From Branchiostoma floridae (Eukaryota; Chordata; Leptocardii; Amphioxiformes; Branchiostomatidae), in NCBI RefSeq assembly GCF_000003815.2, contig NC_049982.1:16232621-16296620 (forward strand): a DNA stretch of 64,000 bases, in the 5' to 3' direction. Shown one piece after another: positions 49,901-58,300 of the stretch. A model generated the notes under the pieces. That model was not told where the DNA came from, did no database searches, and saw only the letters and a list, made by a program, of their open reading frames with translations. The translations under genes and the position numbers were made by a program. Within the stretch, counting starts at the first letter, position 1, and every line of letters starts with the position of its first letter.

Positions 49901-50948
49901 GGGTGATCAATAAGTTTTCGGCCTCACCAGGAAATAATAAGCACAACTCAAATTTTGAGGCACAACTTCATAGTATGGAGCCTTTTATCAATATCCGCCA
50001 AATTTCAAATCACTGCAGTCATTACTTTACAGGCATTCGTTTCTTGCAAATCAGAAGGTAATTGGCGAGAAAAAAGTGGTGTGAATTGTGATCAGACATG
50101 TGTGGGTCGAGTTCCCCATGCCGTAAATTAACAAAAGACATTGTCAAAATGTTTGATAATGATTCTCTTCCTATTTCAAGCAAAACGAATTGGGTGTCTG
50201 ACTTACAGCAGCGCAATTTGACCCGCTCAGGTCAGGTCAGGTCAATTGTCCACGTTTTTTCCTTCTCCCTTACCTAACATTACTGGGTGTCGCCTGCAAA
50301 GTAATGATCACAATAATTTGAATTTTGGTACATATTTATATAAGACTTTATACTTGACATCTACGCTTCGAAATCTGAGCTGTGCTTATTATTTCTCGGT
50401 AATGTCGAGGACGTTTTGATAACCCCGCGTACATGTATAAAGTCTTATATGAATGTGTACCAAAATTCAAATTATTGTGATCATTACGTTGCAGGCGACG
50501 CCTAGTAACGTTAGGTAAGGGATAACGAAAAAAAATGGACAATTGATCTGCAACCTGAGGTGTGCGGGTCAAATTGTCTGATCACACTTCACCCTTCTTT
50601 TTCTCGCCACTTAACTTCTAATTTAGAAAAAACGAATGCAGGGAAAGTAATGACTCCAATGATTTGTAATTTGGAGGATATTAATAAAAGGCTTCATACT
50701 ATGAAGTTGTGCCTCAAAATCTGAGTTGTGCTTGTTATTTCTGGGTGAGGCCGAGAACTTATTCATCACCCCGCGTATATAAAAATAATCACGTTTAACT
50801 TAAGTTAGATAGCGCACCTCATAATTATGTCATAGTGAATTTGATTTCAAGTGACCTTCATCTACTTGCACCTGATTTTTTTCTCTCCTGCTGCAATGAT
50901 GTTTCTGTGTTTACAGGTGAAGATGAATTACTGAACAGTATATACTGA
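25618..50948 (+). CDS. LOXL2/3/4-class lysyl oxidase, complete 14-exon gene (span)
   Basis: Secreted copper amine oxidase that converts lysine side chains of matrix proteins to aldehydes for cross-linking. My exons are 25618-25924, 32809-32978, 42656-42852, 45826-46048, 46371-46554, 46841-46995, 47164-47319, 47717-47870, 48149-48273, 48490-48611, 48883-48999, 49424-49556, 49763-49874 and 50917-50948. They sum to 2187 nt, 728 residues plus stop, with every phase matching. Layout: signal peptide about 13-35; SRCR1 43-143; SRCR2 167-276; SRCR3 303-402; SRCR4 413-513, six Cys each; lysyl oxidase domain 516-728. Copper ligands by family alignment are H597, H599 and H601; the LTQ pair is K624 and Y659. 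N-glycosylation sequons: N115, N269, N386, N615. Four SRCRs plus the oxidase is the LOXL2/3/4 architecture. The enzyme ends soon after the last Cys with a short acidic tail. Placement as co-orthologue of vertebrate LOXL2, 3 and 4 is inference. Confidence 0.93.
26915..26941. repeat. Imperfect hairpin bordering the intron 1 repeat block
   Basis: About 16 bp arms (atatttcagccatacc against ggtatggtgaaatat) around ata, with one unpaired base. It sits immediately before a (CTTT)n tract and the 162 bp repeat array, so it may be the edge of a mobile element. Confidence 0.6.
26957..26981 (+). repeat. (TTTC)n microsatellite
   Basis: About six tttc units at the left border of the tandem array in intron 1. 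Confidence 0.9.
26990..27640 (+). repeat. Tandem repeat, about 162 bp period, four diverged copies
   Basis: The anchor (g/c)aatgacntgaaatttggta recurs at 27026, 27187, 27351 and 27513, spacings 161, 164 and 162. Each unit also carries a ttttggctcctgtacc-like block and a ttgcgatttttttggtcattt-like block. Non-coding and diverged, so old. Confidence 0.85.
27780..28450 (+). repeat. Degenerate tandem repeat, about 115-135 bp period, five to six copies
   Basis: The block ctggaagagtccattctt recurs at about 27795, 27918, 28054 and 28170, with weaker copies near 28300 and 28409. Each is followed by an aggggg tract, a ttcaaattcat-like stretch and tttttggactggtcta. It is a different family from the 162 bp array beside it. 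Confidence 0.75.
28670..29390 (+). repeat. 243 bp tandem repeat, three highly similar copies
   Basis: The anchor gattactcaagaacggct starts at 28691, 28934 and, slightly altered, 29177, exactly 243 bases apart each time. The copies differ at only a few percent of positions, so this array is much younger than its neighbours. Because 243 is a multiple of three, near-identical 60-70 codon open frames recur in each unit; these are by-products, not genes. The left edge (ccatgaaatgtcatggaatgg) resembles the terminus of repeats seen at about 36.2 and 63.9 kb. Confidence 0.92.
29536..29562 (+). repeat. C19A8 homopolymer tract
   Basis: Nineteen C followed directly by eight A. It is a likely site of sequencing or assembly length error. 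Confidence 0.95.
29563..31886 (+). other. Intron 1 of the LOXL2-like gene, unique part
   Basis: No exon, RNA gene or element recognised between the repeat block and the mariner insertion. Confidence 0.6.
31887..32462 (-). mobile_element. Internally deleted mariner element in intron 1
   Basis: Terminal inverted repeats of about 30 bp (left cgaggggcggtcaataag; right end reads the same on the minus strand with minor changes) are flanked by TA dinucleotides at 31885-31886 and 32463-32464, the mariner target-site hallmark. Length is 576 bp against roughly 1.3 kb for intact elements. The minus strand keeps both ends of a transposase but not its middle (see next entry), so it cannot move by itself. 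The element is on the opposite strand to the host gene. Confidence 0.9.
31975..32279 (-). pseudogene. Mariner transposase remnant (N-terminal HTH and extreme C-terminus)
   Basis: From the ATG at 32279 the minus strand encodes [20 protein letters not shown] and then [10 protein letters not shown], the helix-turn-helix typical of the mariner/SETMAR-type N-terminus. It is disrupted after about 60 residues. Further on, another frame reads [15 protein letters not shown] and then stops, matching the C-terminal motif of mariner transposases (WEKCI...G.Y.E). The catalytic D,D34D core between them is missing. Pure remnant. Confidence 0.85.
32809..32978 (+). CDS. LOXL2-like exon 2: second half of SRCR1 and linker
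   Basis: The acceptor tgtgtag|gt completes a Gly codon. The exon encodes [19 protein letters not shown], then [14 protein letters not shown] and an acidic linker. Two in-frame donors lie 9 bases apart: after 32969 (ac|gtaagt) and after 32978 (cag|gtgagc). Both leave phase 0 and fit exon 3; the longer form keeps V-S-Q. Confidence 0.92.
32979..35520 (+). other. Intron 2 of the LOXL2-like gene, 5' part
   Basis: No further SRCR exon found. A 75-codon open frame at 33517-33744 follows a strong acceptor-like sequence (ctttctgtctag), and a C-terminus-like mini-exon appears at 35005-35041. Neither matches a known domain. See findings. Confidence 0.5.
35521..36230. mobile_element. AT-rich element with short terminal inverted repeats, intron 2
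   Basis: The left end tatctccatgaaatattt and the right end (minus strand tatctccgtgaaaaatgg) are inverted repeats. The interior has repeated ttatgcaaatt-type motifs and ends with an acacaaacacgcagacagac tract. A diverged copy of the last 240 bases occurs at 63690-63895, showing a dispersed family. No coding capacity. Element ends are approximate. Confidence 0.6.
36231..39186 (+). other. Intron 2, middle part
   Basis: Begins with an open frame ending at 36420 that shares about 90 bases with 34931-35024. A small GC-rich hairpin (gcggcctgtaggccg) lies at about 37006-37020. No exon of the LOXL2-like gene recognised before 39187. Confidence 0.45.
39053..39101 (+). promoter_or_regulatory. Candidate internal promoter B of the LOXL2-like gene
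   Basis: An inverted CCAAT box (gattgg, 39053-39058) lies about 40 bases upstream of a TATA-like tacaaata (39094-39101). Transcription starting near 39125 would leave a 5' UTR of about 60 bases before the alternative start ATG at 39187. The geometry is typical but the TATA is imperfect. Confidence 0.35.
39187..39261 (+). CDS. LOXL2-like alternative first exon 1B: second signal peptide
   Basis: ATG at 39187 opens 25 codons: MAMERHLR, then a hydrophobic core [11 protein letters not shown], then the small-residue cleavage region STLAWL. The exon ends at a consensus donor (ctg|gtaagtacc) in phase 0. The next known exon downstream, exon 3 at 42656, enters in phase 0, so splicing joins the signal peptide to [12 protein letters not shown] at the start of SRCR2. 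The product would be 594 residues, secreted, without SRCR1, with SRCR2-4 and the full oxidase domain. There is no stop or start conflict. The exon lies deep inside a 9.7 kb intron. Independent use by another gene is possible but no other exon nearby fits. Confidence 0.6.
39262..41510 (+). other. Intron 2, 3' part before the MITE
   Basis: No supported exon. Overlapping frames on both strands at 40338-40691 and a G-rich stretch at 40747-40800 have no domain or splice support. Confidence 0.5.
41511..41739. mobile_element. Short MITE in intron 2 (229 bp, about 52 bp TIRs)
   Basis: The left end aggcccccttttcactag and the right end (minus strand ccccatttccactag) continue as imperfect inverted repeats through gcgacctaaa on both sides. 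TA dinucleotides flank the ends at 41509-41510 and 41740-41741. No open frame. Superfamily not determined. Confidence 0.75.
42656..42852 (+). CDS. LOXL2-like exon 3: first half of SRCR2
   Basis: The acceptor gttgcag|gta enters in phase 0. It encodes [12 protein letters not shown], then [20 protein letters not shown] and VVCGQLGF. The donor cag|gtgccc leaves phase 2. It is the exon where the two isoforms (from exon 2 or exon 1B) converge. Confidence 0.92.
42853..45825 (+). other. Intron 3 of the LOXL2-like gene
   Basis: About 3 kb with no recognised exon or element. Short frames near 43.5-44.1 kb on both strands lack support. Confidence 0.6.
45826..46048 (+). CDS. LOXL2-like exon 4: second half of SRCR2 and linker
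   Basis: Enters phase 2 (AG|A = Arg) after tgctgtag. Encodes [18 protein letters not shown], the sequon N-M-T and VVKCDLG, then a Ser/Thr linker with a basic H-R-K. The donor cag|gtaggt is phase 0. This half is diverged from the other SRCRs, as SRCR2 usually is in the LOXL2/3/4 class. Confidence 0.92.
46371..46554 (+). CDS. LOXL2-like exon 5: first half of SRCR3
   Basis: The acceptor atatatcag enters phase 0. Encodes [18 protein letters not shown], then [10 protein letters not shown] and VVCRELGYG. The donor aag|gtaagc leaves phase 1. Confidence 0.94.
46841..46995 (+). CDS. LOXL2-like exon 6: second half of SRCR3
   Basis: The acceptor tcgtccccag completes Gly. Encodes [20 protein letters not shown], a sequon N-F-S, and HDHDASVQC. 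The donor aag|gtaatt is phase 0. The D-H-D acidic cluster parallels DED in SRCR1 and may bind calcium as in other SRCRs; that is inference. Confidence 0.94.
47164..47319 (+). CDS. LOXL2-like exon 7: first half of SRCR4
   Basis: The acceptor tctccccacag enters phase 0. Encodes [19 protein letters not shown], then WGIVCSNSW and [10 protein letters not shown]. The donor aag|gtacag is phase 0, unlike the phase 1 or 2 introns inside the other SRCRs. Confidence 0.94.
47717..47870 (+). CDS. LOXL2-like exon 8: second half of SRCR4
   Basis: The acceptor accgtag enters phase 0. Encodes [19 protein letters not shown], then CRYKSW and QVAGIICTQ. The donor cagg|gtagga leaves phase 1 at the boundary to the oxidase domain. 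Confidence 0.93.
48149..48273 (+). CDS. LOXL2-like exon 9: start of the lysyl oxidase domain
   Basis: Enters phase 1 (G|CG = Ala). Encodes [20 protein letters not shown] and [12 protein letters not shown], the conserved opening of LOX domains. The donor cag|gtaaca is phase 0. This following intron is absent from the second lysyl oxidase gene downstream. Confidence 0.95.
48490..48611 (+). CDS. LOXL2-like exon 10: first copper-site histidine
   Basis: The acceptor ctccccag enters phase 0. Encodes [20 protein letters not shown] and [11 protein letters not shown]. The motif WxWHxCHxHYH is completed in exon 11. The residue after the first His is Gln, where vertebrate LOXL2 has Asp and LOX has Ser. 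The donor gc|gtgagt is phase 2. Confidence 0.95.
48883..48999 (+). CDS. LOXL2-like exon 11: copper site and LTQ lysine
   Basis: Completes the split Ala codon and encodes [14 protein letters not shown], then the sequon N-G-T and [12 protein letters not shown]624 in GHKASF is the lysine that forms the lysyl tyrosylquinone cofactor in the family. The donor gg|gtacgt leaves phase 2. Confidence 0.95.
49424..49556 (+). CDS. LOXL2-like exon 12: LTQ tyrosine
   Basis: Enters phase 2. Encodes [18 protein letters not shown] and [19 protein letters not shown]659 in DDTYKH is the LTQ tyrosine, 35 residues after K624. The donor gag|gtaagt is phase 0. Confidence 0.95.
49763..49874 (+). CDS. LOXL2-like exon 13
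   Basis: The acceptor ttcctccag enters phase 0. Encodes [17 protein letters not shown] and [17 protein letters not shown], the conserved end of the catalytic fold. The donor ttag|gtaaga is phase 1. A mobile element begins only 22 bases beyond this exon. Confidence 0.95.
49897..50775. mobile_element. Mariner-ended fold-back element filling intron 13
   Basis: The left end cgaggggtgatcaataag and the right end (minus strand cgcggggtgatgaataag) are flanked by TA at 49895-49896 and 50776-50777. The two halves are inverted copies of each other over several hundred bases, for example gcacaactcaaattttgagg against its reverse complement near 50710. A third terminus-like copy sits in the middle and ends ccccgcg|TA at 50429, so 49897-50429 looks like one complete non-autonomous element with a partial inverted second copy attached. 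It covers about 84% of the 1042 bp intron. No coding capacity seen. Confidence 0.88.
50917..50948 (+). CDS. LOXL2-like exon 14: last ten codons and stop
   Basis: The acceptor tgtttacag completes a Gly codon. The exon encodes EDELLNSIY and the TGA at 50946-50948. Family members often carry a longer tail here, so the enzyme ends soon after the final conserved Cys. Confidence 0.9.
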
Positions 50949-51965
50949 TGATTGGAGTACCCCGGATGTTAGTCACGTGACCATTATGAGGCATGCTCTG
51001 CTGCTACTCACCATACTGTACGGTGGAACCCCCATGGTGGAAGCTTCATTCGCCTGATGAACAGTTCACTATGCACTTCACGTCTTTCCGCTCCGTGGCT
51101 TTGCAGGGTGCAGATACACATCTTAGAAGAATTCGAACTTGCATGATTCCGTGCGTTGTAAATGTAGATAGATGTATATCTACATAGATATGTAGAAATG
51201 TAGGTAAATGTAGATGCCTTTGTTGAGGCCTCATGTACGGCAAATATTTTGACATAATATGCTGACACTGCCGTGTTTGTGTTTTGATGTGCTGCCACAG
51301 ACCGGGTGATCCGGCAGCAAAGGGTATATTCTTTCTACTATCTTCCCTCCAAAATGCTATTGGCAAATCTGATTCAGAGTATTCTCAACTTATCATCATG
51401 CAAACTCCTACTCTCACTACCTATATCACGTTAGGCCTTCTGCATCTTTCTGCTACCCCCACGCGTATGGTGTCAGGGAAATGTTGTTGTAGTCGGAAAC
51501 ATGAGAAATTATGCCAAGTAAAATGAATTCCTGTATAGACGTATTCTTTTATCGAAGGACCACACTGTACGAAGAAAATGGTGCTAAGTGACATTCACGT
51601 GATTTAGGTATTATATATCTCACAGAATCATATTTATTGTCATTTTTACTGACTGAGATGTACAGAAACTGGACGTAGCCGGCAGTGATACTAACAACGT
51701 TGGTAGAAAAGTGTCGTTTTTAACAAACTGGTTAGGTGCGATTGAAAGTCCCTGTAAGTCCTCTATTTTCAACATATATTGTCCACTTCCTGGATCCTAC
51801 CTCATACCTCTGTCCGGATGTAGTCTTGTTTGTTTGAACACGAAGAAAACAGTAGAGAACATCTCGTGCTTGTCGCCCACTACACCTGTAACGTCTACTG
51901 ACATGATTCCGCCAGGTCACATATATCCGTCACCGGAAAATACGTATAAAGAGATCTATATGTAC

Positions 51966-51971
51966 AATAAA
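51966..51971 (+). terminator. Possible proximal poly(A) signal
   Basis: Canonical AATAAA about 1.0 kb downstream of the LOXL2-like stop codon. No strong downstream GT element noted. Confidence 0.3.
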
Positions 51972-52550
51972 ACATTTCCCAGTGCGATGTACTTATGCAT
52001 ATCGAAACTGCATAGCTGGTGGTGCTGCACTAGAGATGCCTCAAGCGCACTTTTCAAAGTGACGTATACATATATTGTGATCCGGCGGGTGAATGTTAAT
52101 GTAGGCTACATGTAAACTTAAGCAAGTAGGAACGATGACACAGTATCTTCTAGCGTGTCTCATACTTACGTAAACAGAAATGAGTACTACTCTCGACCAA
52201 GAAAGCTTGTAATGTGTTTTCTGTGTGTTGACTTCCTGTATCCATCCAGCTGCAACATATGCGTTCCTGTGTTGTAAATGAATCTCATGTACTGCCATGA
52301 AATGTAGAATGTAGAGCAGCGTGAATTAGAGGAAATGCAATTTTTTTGATCTTGTATAATCAGCATGTAGTGGTAGTATAAAGACAGAGTTAAGAACTTA
52401 ACAAGTGCGTTCATTTGTATATTTGAACAAGTATCTTTCATAATGAACCGGTCACCATGATGGCTGGTGAGAAATAATATTGATGCAAATGAATATATTC
52501 TTATCCTGTTTTACGCATGAATAGCTCACAGCTGTGAACTTTGTCTTTAT

Positions 52551-52556
52551 AATAAA
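52551..52556 (+). terminator. Likely distal poly(A) signal of the LOXL2-like gene
   Basis: AATAAA in the context tttataataaaaagg, followed about 25 bases later by a T/G-rich stretch (ctggttgttctt). It is the better of the two candidate signals and implies a 1.6 kb 3' UTR. Confidence 0.4.
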
Positions 52557-52667
52557 AAGGACACCAAACTATATTTAACTGGTTGTTCTTATCAACATCC
52601 TTGTAAACTTTGTTTTAGGATTTCATCAGAAGTACAGGTCTATTTGCTTCACCAGATGTGCATCTTA

Positions 52668-53188
52668 AGGCCCCTTCACACGAGAAGCGGAATCAGCCGG
52701 AATGCCGTAGAGCCCTAGTTTCGTAGAGCGTAGAAATTCTCACTCCATTCCAGATATTTCAGCCCGTTCTTGGGGCCATCCCGAATATTTTTGTCATGAT
52801 CAAAACTTTCGAGGTGCTTTTGAAGTGGAAAAACATCGAACAGCCGTCAAAGTGTATTTTAACTGCAGTATGACGGCGTTCTACGGCATTCCATCATTAT
52901 TCGGAACATTCTGATCCCATTCGATGGAGAACCGAAACAGCAAGCCACTTTAAATCCTGCCGGAATGTGGCCTAAAGAATGGCCGGAATGCAGTGAGAAT
53001 GTATAGATATCCCTATAGATACCCAGGAATAGACAATAGTTAGTTTTCTGACGGCATTTCCTTCTCGTGTGAAGGGAATATAAGGTCATTTAGAATTCCC
53101 ACCCGAATGTGGCACGAATTTTGCAAATTCTTCATTCCGGCTGGTTCTGCTTGATTCCTGCTGATTCGGTTTCGGTATGAAGGCCATA
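52668..53188. mobile_element. MITE-like element with imperfect TIRs between the two lysyl oxidase genes
   Basis: The left end aaggccccttcacacgagaa and the right end (minus strand atggccttcataccgaaacc) both continue into (a/c)ggaatcagc(c/a)ggaat. An internal copy of ccttcacacgagaagg on the minus strand near 53064 suggests internal rearrangement. About 520 bp and non-coding. Confidence 0.6.
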
Positions 53189-54760
53189 TTAGTTTTATTA
53201 CCGGATAGCAGAAAGCTGGACATGTCTTGAAAGGTTAAGACATGCTGACAGATAAATAAGCGAAACATGACCAGATGGGCGCCGAATTTCGCAAAGTAGC
53301 ATTGTCAAGAGACAGGAAGGTAGCAATCTTTGAGGTACTAATAGGCCATCTTGAAATCATTTGTGTCACACCTATCGCCGTCTGTCTCAAGAATGTCATC
53401 GGATCGCGTTGGGAAACATGCCTAGTGCTTGCCATTGGCTGTGGTGTTGAATCCCGTCAACAACAAGGGCTTTTGAGGGGCAGATGCACAACTGTTTATT
53501 TCCGCAGGAGTAGTTTCCAAGTTGGAATAACAACGGCGGTACATTCCACAATACTAGGTTTCAAAGCGACAGGCTAGTTAGGCCGTTTGATGCTCGGCCA
53601 GATTGGCCACTTCCCTGGCCTCCACGTCACAATAGACGGTGTTCTATAGGTACTGACGTTCTTCTGAACACGTAGGAGTACTCACTGCTCTCAACTTGTA
53701 AGTATCAAATCTGCAGAGTTCGGAAAACGGCAGCAATCAAATACATGTACTTTATTATGTAAAAGCTATGGAAACAGCACTGGAATCAAGGTTTGGGGCT
53801 ACAGCTACAAGTTCTGAATATTAGATCATCACTCATCACTCCATCAGTCTTTGTAAAAAAAATGTTCCATTTTCTTATGCACCGCACATGATGTTTGGTG
53901 GTAAAGAAAATGGAAAATTGTTGATGTAATATTCAGAAACATGTTACAGAGAGAACTTCATTCTTCATCTGACGGCACCTGAAGGAGGGGAACCTTTAGT
54001 GATTGGTGACAGATGGGCGCGTACAGAATCGGTGGTAGGTCAGATACCAGACTGTTATTACACTCAGCTCCAGGTAAGTTGGATTACAGAGTCCTGCGGT
54101 TTCCGGTCACACTTTGCTGACAGGGTCCACACCTGATTGACACATTACCTTGACCGGAGTCATCAAAGGCAGTCCAGGTCATGGAAGAGGCGGACAGCTC
54201 CTTTGTACAATTTTGTTGCCACCCGGAGAAGAATAGGTAGGCAACAACCAATGGGAAGCGGACTCAAACTGGGTGACAAGATGGATACCGCGCAGTACGA
54301 TGTTGCCCTCTAGGCTCTACTAGCTTTCCGTAGAGCTGGAGAGTTCGATTTCAAACCTGTTAAGAAGCCTACACTTGTTTGGTTTGCTGTTCCGTAAAAC
54401 CATCTGGCATTTCTAGTCCAGTTATAGGCGCTTCCAGAAACTAGTGATGCAACTCCAACTCGCTAGGCGCGTCTGCAGGCAGACTGCGACTGGTCTATTG
54501 TCACGGACGGCCGCCATACATCAATGTCAACGGAGGCGGGGAGTGGGTGGGAGTAGTAAGATGGGCCCAGGCCAAGTCACGATCACCGAAACAATCAAAA
54601 CCACGAAGTCTTTAATACAACTTACAGCTTAAGTCCTCAAATGTTGAAAATGAGTTTGATTACGTGAAGGATGGTTATAAAGGTCCTTGATTAATAATCA
54701 CGACTGTGACACCTATGGATTCAGTCTGATGGAGTGAGAGGTCGGCACTGGCCTATACCA
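53189..54760. other. Intergenic between the two lysyl oxidase genes
   Basis: No recognised gene. Frames at 53275-53577 lack any domain or splice support. Confidence 0.5.
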
Positions 54761-54767
54761 CGGCAAC

Positions 54768-54824
54768 CCAATCACGTGATCTTCTCATGCAATCCAAGGG
54801 GTACGTCAGCTTTCAATATTTAAA
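54768..54824 (+). promoter_or_regulatory. Candidate promoter of the second lysyl oxidase gene
   Basis: Within 57 bases lie CCAAT (54768-54772), an E-box CACGTG (54773-54778), a CRE-like TACGTCA (54802-54808) and a TATA-like tatttaaa (54817-54824). A start near 54850 would give a 5' UTR of about 300 bases before the ATG at 55146. This is pattern evidence only. Confidence 0.4.
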
Positions 54825-55145
54825 CAGTTGGGAAGGTCTTTCCGTCACATACGTAGCGAAGGGGAATAGATAAGTGCAGCTTTACGACAGACTGTTCTCT
54901 GTACCAGACAGACGGTTACGAAAGGCTCCTGTCACAACCCGCCTGCGCCAGCCACGCACTCCGCCTGCCCTTTTCTCCTCCAGCTCAGTTCTTCCGAAAG
55001 GGTGTGACTGCGATAGACTGAGGAAAAGCGCCAGCGTTAAGTCGTCCTTTGCCACTCGAAAGAGGATTAAGTAGCGGCATATCATTTCTAGGACCCAGCA
55101 AGCCGACCCGTCATCCCTGGTGAATCTCAGCGTCTGTCGACCACC

Positions 55146-55302
55146 ATGCAGATTCAATGTGCACAGGTATTCCGTGTGTGCGGCATCGCATCTTTCGTGG
55201 TTTTCTGCGTGCTGTATGGGTCCTATCAATATTACTACAACTACTATGGATACTACGGATACGGAGACTCGCAATCTTCGAATGACATCGACTCGGAGCC
55301 AG
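55146..55302 (+). CDS. LOX/LOXL1/LOXL5-class lysyl oxidase, exon 1: signal sequence and Tyr-rich region
   Basis: ATG in a strong Kozak context (ccaccatgc). The exon encodes 52 residues plus one base. Residues about 11-25 are hydrophobic (VCGIASFVVFCVLYG) and form a signal peptide or a type II signal anchor; residues 26-37 are almost all Tyr and Gly, and an acidic Ser/Asp stretch follows. Tyr-rich sequence just before the catalytic domain is also known in vertebrate LOX. The donor ccag|gtacgt leaves phase 1, matching the exon at 60901. A weaker donor 4 bases on (ac|gtgtca) would give phase 2. The pairing with 60901 rests on phase and family logic, so intermediate exons are possible. Confidence 0.65.
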
Positions 55303-58300
55303 GTACGTGTCAGAAATATACTTTTCAGAACATCTTGTATTTGGTCTTTAATCTTTTGATTAATTTTTCACCTTTTTGAAGCCGTCATGATAAAAGTTTA
55401 GAAATCTGTGGGTCATACACAGTTGTCTCCAGCTGATCATGGAGAGGGGATTATTTTACATCTGCTTCCCTTGTGCAATTAAGTGTGAAAGTGAAAGTGT
55501 TTCTTACGACCTTTCTTACAGACAAAGTCTCAAGCATGTGTATCCATAGGATAGCGTTGGCAAGATGATGCTCTCAAGCTCGTGCAGAGCATTATTGTAT
55601 TGTTTCCAGAAGCACCATAGTTCTTCGACCTTGGACAGTCACGTATCTACCGCTTGGAACGGGCCGCTTTTAGCCATAGGGTTGCATTAGACGCATAGAG
55701 GGCCGCTCCCTAAGACAAACTCGGCCTTTTAAAAGGAATGGATCGAGACATCGAGCAATACATAACCGCCCCAGACAAAAGTGACACTTATGGCCTGTGA
55801 CCTAGACTAAAGAACTGCTTACACAACCTACACTGACCTAAAACTGTTTGCTACCAGACTAGCTGTTGTCCGCTTGCGTCTGTTCAGTCCGCGGGCGTCT
55901 GATCAGTTCTGTATGATGTATACTGAATTGCTATAACATGTATCATAAATGTTCTGTCGTCACCATGTTCTTGACGTAGTGCTGCAGTGCTGTACATTAC
56001 AGTGCACTACTGTGAGCCAGTCTATCAATACTTGTTATTGACGAAGCTAGTGTTTCCACCAGAAACGAAGGCTGCCTGATCCCTGATGACTGTTGCTAGA
56101 TAATACACTTATCATAAACCTACCTTTTTTCTACAGGATACAGAGAATCTGATGCAAGTTGCAAGTGAATGATATGGCCACTTTTATTTAACGTTGTTAT
56201 CACAGAAAAGCTTATCCATCCTGTCTTGAGATTTTTTACTCAGCGGGGGTCGTACTTGTAGGTCAAGTCATTTGGCAGCCCTCTAGGAATCATCAGTGCA
56301 GCCGCCTGACTCTCCGTGTCATTCCGCCGAGGGTGAAAAGGTCAAATTCAAGATGTCTGCGGGTGTTCGACCGGCACCAAGGGACTGTTCATGATCATTA
56401 ATTAGTCGACGAAAAATTCTAAAACAACCCTTGGTTTGCCACAACTTACGGTATGTATATGGTTCGTGTATGATACCACACTACTCCCTTACGAAGGCCT
56501 AACCAGTACCACTTTTTCTGTTTCCTGGCTTGTGAAATTGCACTTCAGTGATGATGATTGCTTCCTCCCTGAAGAGAATAGAAATGTCCGTATCTTATTG
56601 TCTTAGATTCTTGTTGAGGGAGAACAACAAATTGTTAAGTTACGCGCCATATAGCCAATCTGGCCGGGCGACCAAATTTGATTCGCTTCATGGTGGCGTT
56701 TAGAATAATAACGTTTAGAATAGTAATCCACAACATTTCTAACCTCGAGTAGCTATAGACTGAAATTGGCTGACAGCGCAATGTTTTCTGCCTCCCTTTC
56801 GCCTTTCACTAGATGAATTGTGATTCATCATTGATCACCTGGTCTTGATCTGCGCGGCAACAGATTGGGGTCAGGCATTATAGATCATTATAAAACCCTG
56901 ATGAAACGCATGTTTTGTAACCCGTCGACAGATGGAACAGGTTTTACCTGAAGATGGCTGGATGAGGTCAAATCTATTTCAAAACTCACACTAGTTATGT
57001 GCTGGCTTGTTTAGGTAAGGAAAGTAAATCTTCAGGGTATATGCCAACTCTCAAGCATTGACGTCGGGAGTGCCCCTAGCCCATTTGGAGTGCTGTTAGC
57101 CACTGTGTTATGTCTAGCTCCCGACGGTTCTTTGACTATAATAGCTCGGCTGAAGTTTCTCAGTTGTTATTTCCTTTGCTTGACAACGCAAAATATTTAT
57201 ATTATTCATTCATTACTCCAATCACGAATAGCACCCTTCCTTACATTCATGCATTGGTCGTTGGTGGGAGTGGCAAAGGTCAGAGATGCATTCCACCCGA
57301 AATCCATGACAGATTTAATGTACTTGTCCCCCTGAAGTTTGTGCAAACCACTATCCTTGAACCATTTGTACAGCTCTGGGCGTAAATCTTATACTGACTC
57401 CTGTTGCATCTAGTCTGAGCGTGCTGTGTTATGTACTATACCAGACTGTCTGCCTGTGTTGAAGCCGTCACGGCGGATTCCCTGGATCGCGGCCGGAGGA
57501 GTGTTTTCATGGAGCCCTGGCACGCAAAGCTCTTACAGATGCCACGTCCTGCCATATTTTCACCAATTCGAGAAGGATTGGCTAAGGCCAAGCCTCAGGC
57601 GTGGAAACCCATTTGAAAATGGTGCCAACAAGCTGACAAAACGTTTCATTTTGAAACGGTTCACGTCCTCCTCTAAGAGATAGCACATACCTTTTCAATA
57701 CGTTATACATTTCACTAGATTGGGAGAAAATCTAGTAAAAAAAGTAAAACTGAAACAGCCATTAGGAAGACGGGGGCAAAAATAAAATCCTTTATTAGGA
57801 ACACACCGTACATCACCTTCGGCTACTAGTGATATTGGTTACCTTCTCACAAGGACCGAGTTAAGTAATCCTCTCATATAAAAGGGGTCGTAGATTGCGT
57901 GTGTGCCAAAATTGATAAGATCCTGTAAAACAGTTACTAAGCTAATAACTAATCCTGCGTGCAACCGTGGCCATCCCTGTGAAAGTCTTTATCATTAGTT
58001 TTGTACTGCCTACACCCAACATCGTTCCTCCGTCTTCTGGAAGGATCTGTCACAAATTTCAACGATAATGTCCCGTGATTATGTCCTAATTCAGGTAAAC
58101 TGTCAGGAGGCTCCCCATTTCTTTTCGATTTTAAACGCAAACTCTTCGGCCAATTCTTATGCTTTGCTTGTCTGTATTTGTTTTTATTTTCTATCTTTAT
58201 TGTATTTGTTTGGAATGGACTCTGATGATGTCGACACGAAAATAATAGGCTTGTGTATGTCGTCATCATGCGTATCTAAATGTTGCAATAAAAAAGTCAT

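Larger units (their letters stand above)
50949..52556 (+). other. Probable 3' UTR of the LOXL2-like gene
   Basis: AT-rich non-coding sequence after the stop codon with two AATAAA hexamers (51966 and 52551). Transcripts could end after either. Open frames here are short and unsupported. Confidence 0.45.

Noticed and set aside
54882-55274. 130-codon minus-strand frame over exon 1 of the second lysyl oxidase gene
   Set aside because: Shadow of the real plus-strand exon, which has the Kozak start, hydrophobic leader and phase-matched donor.
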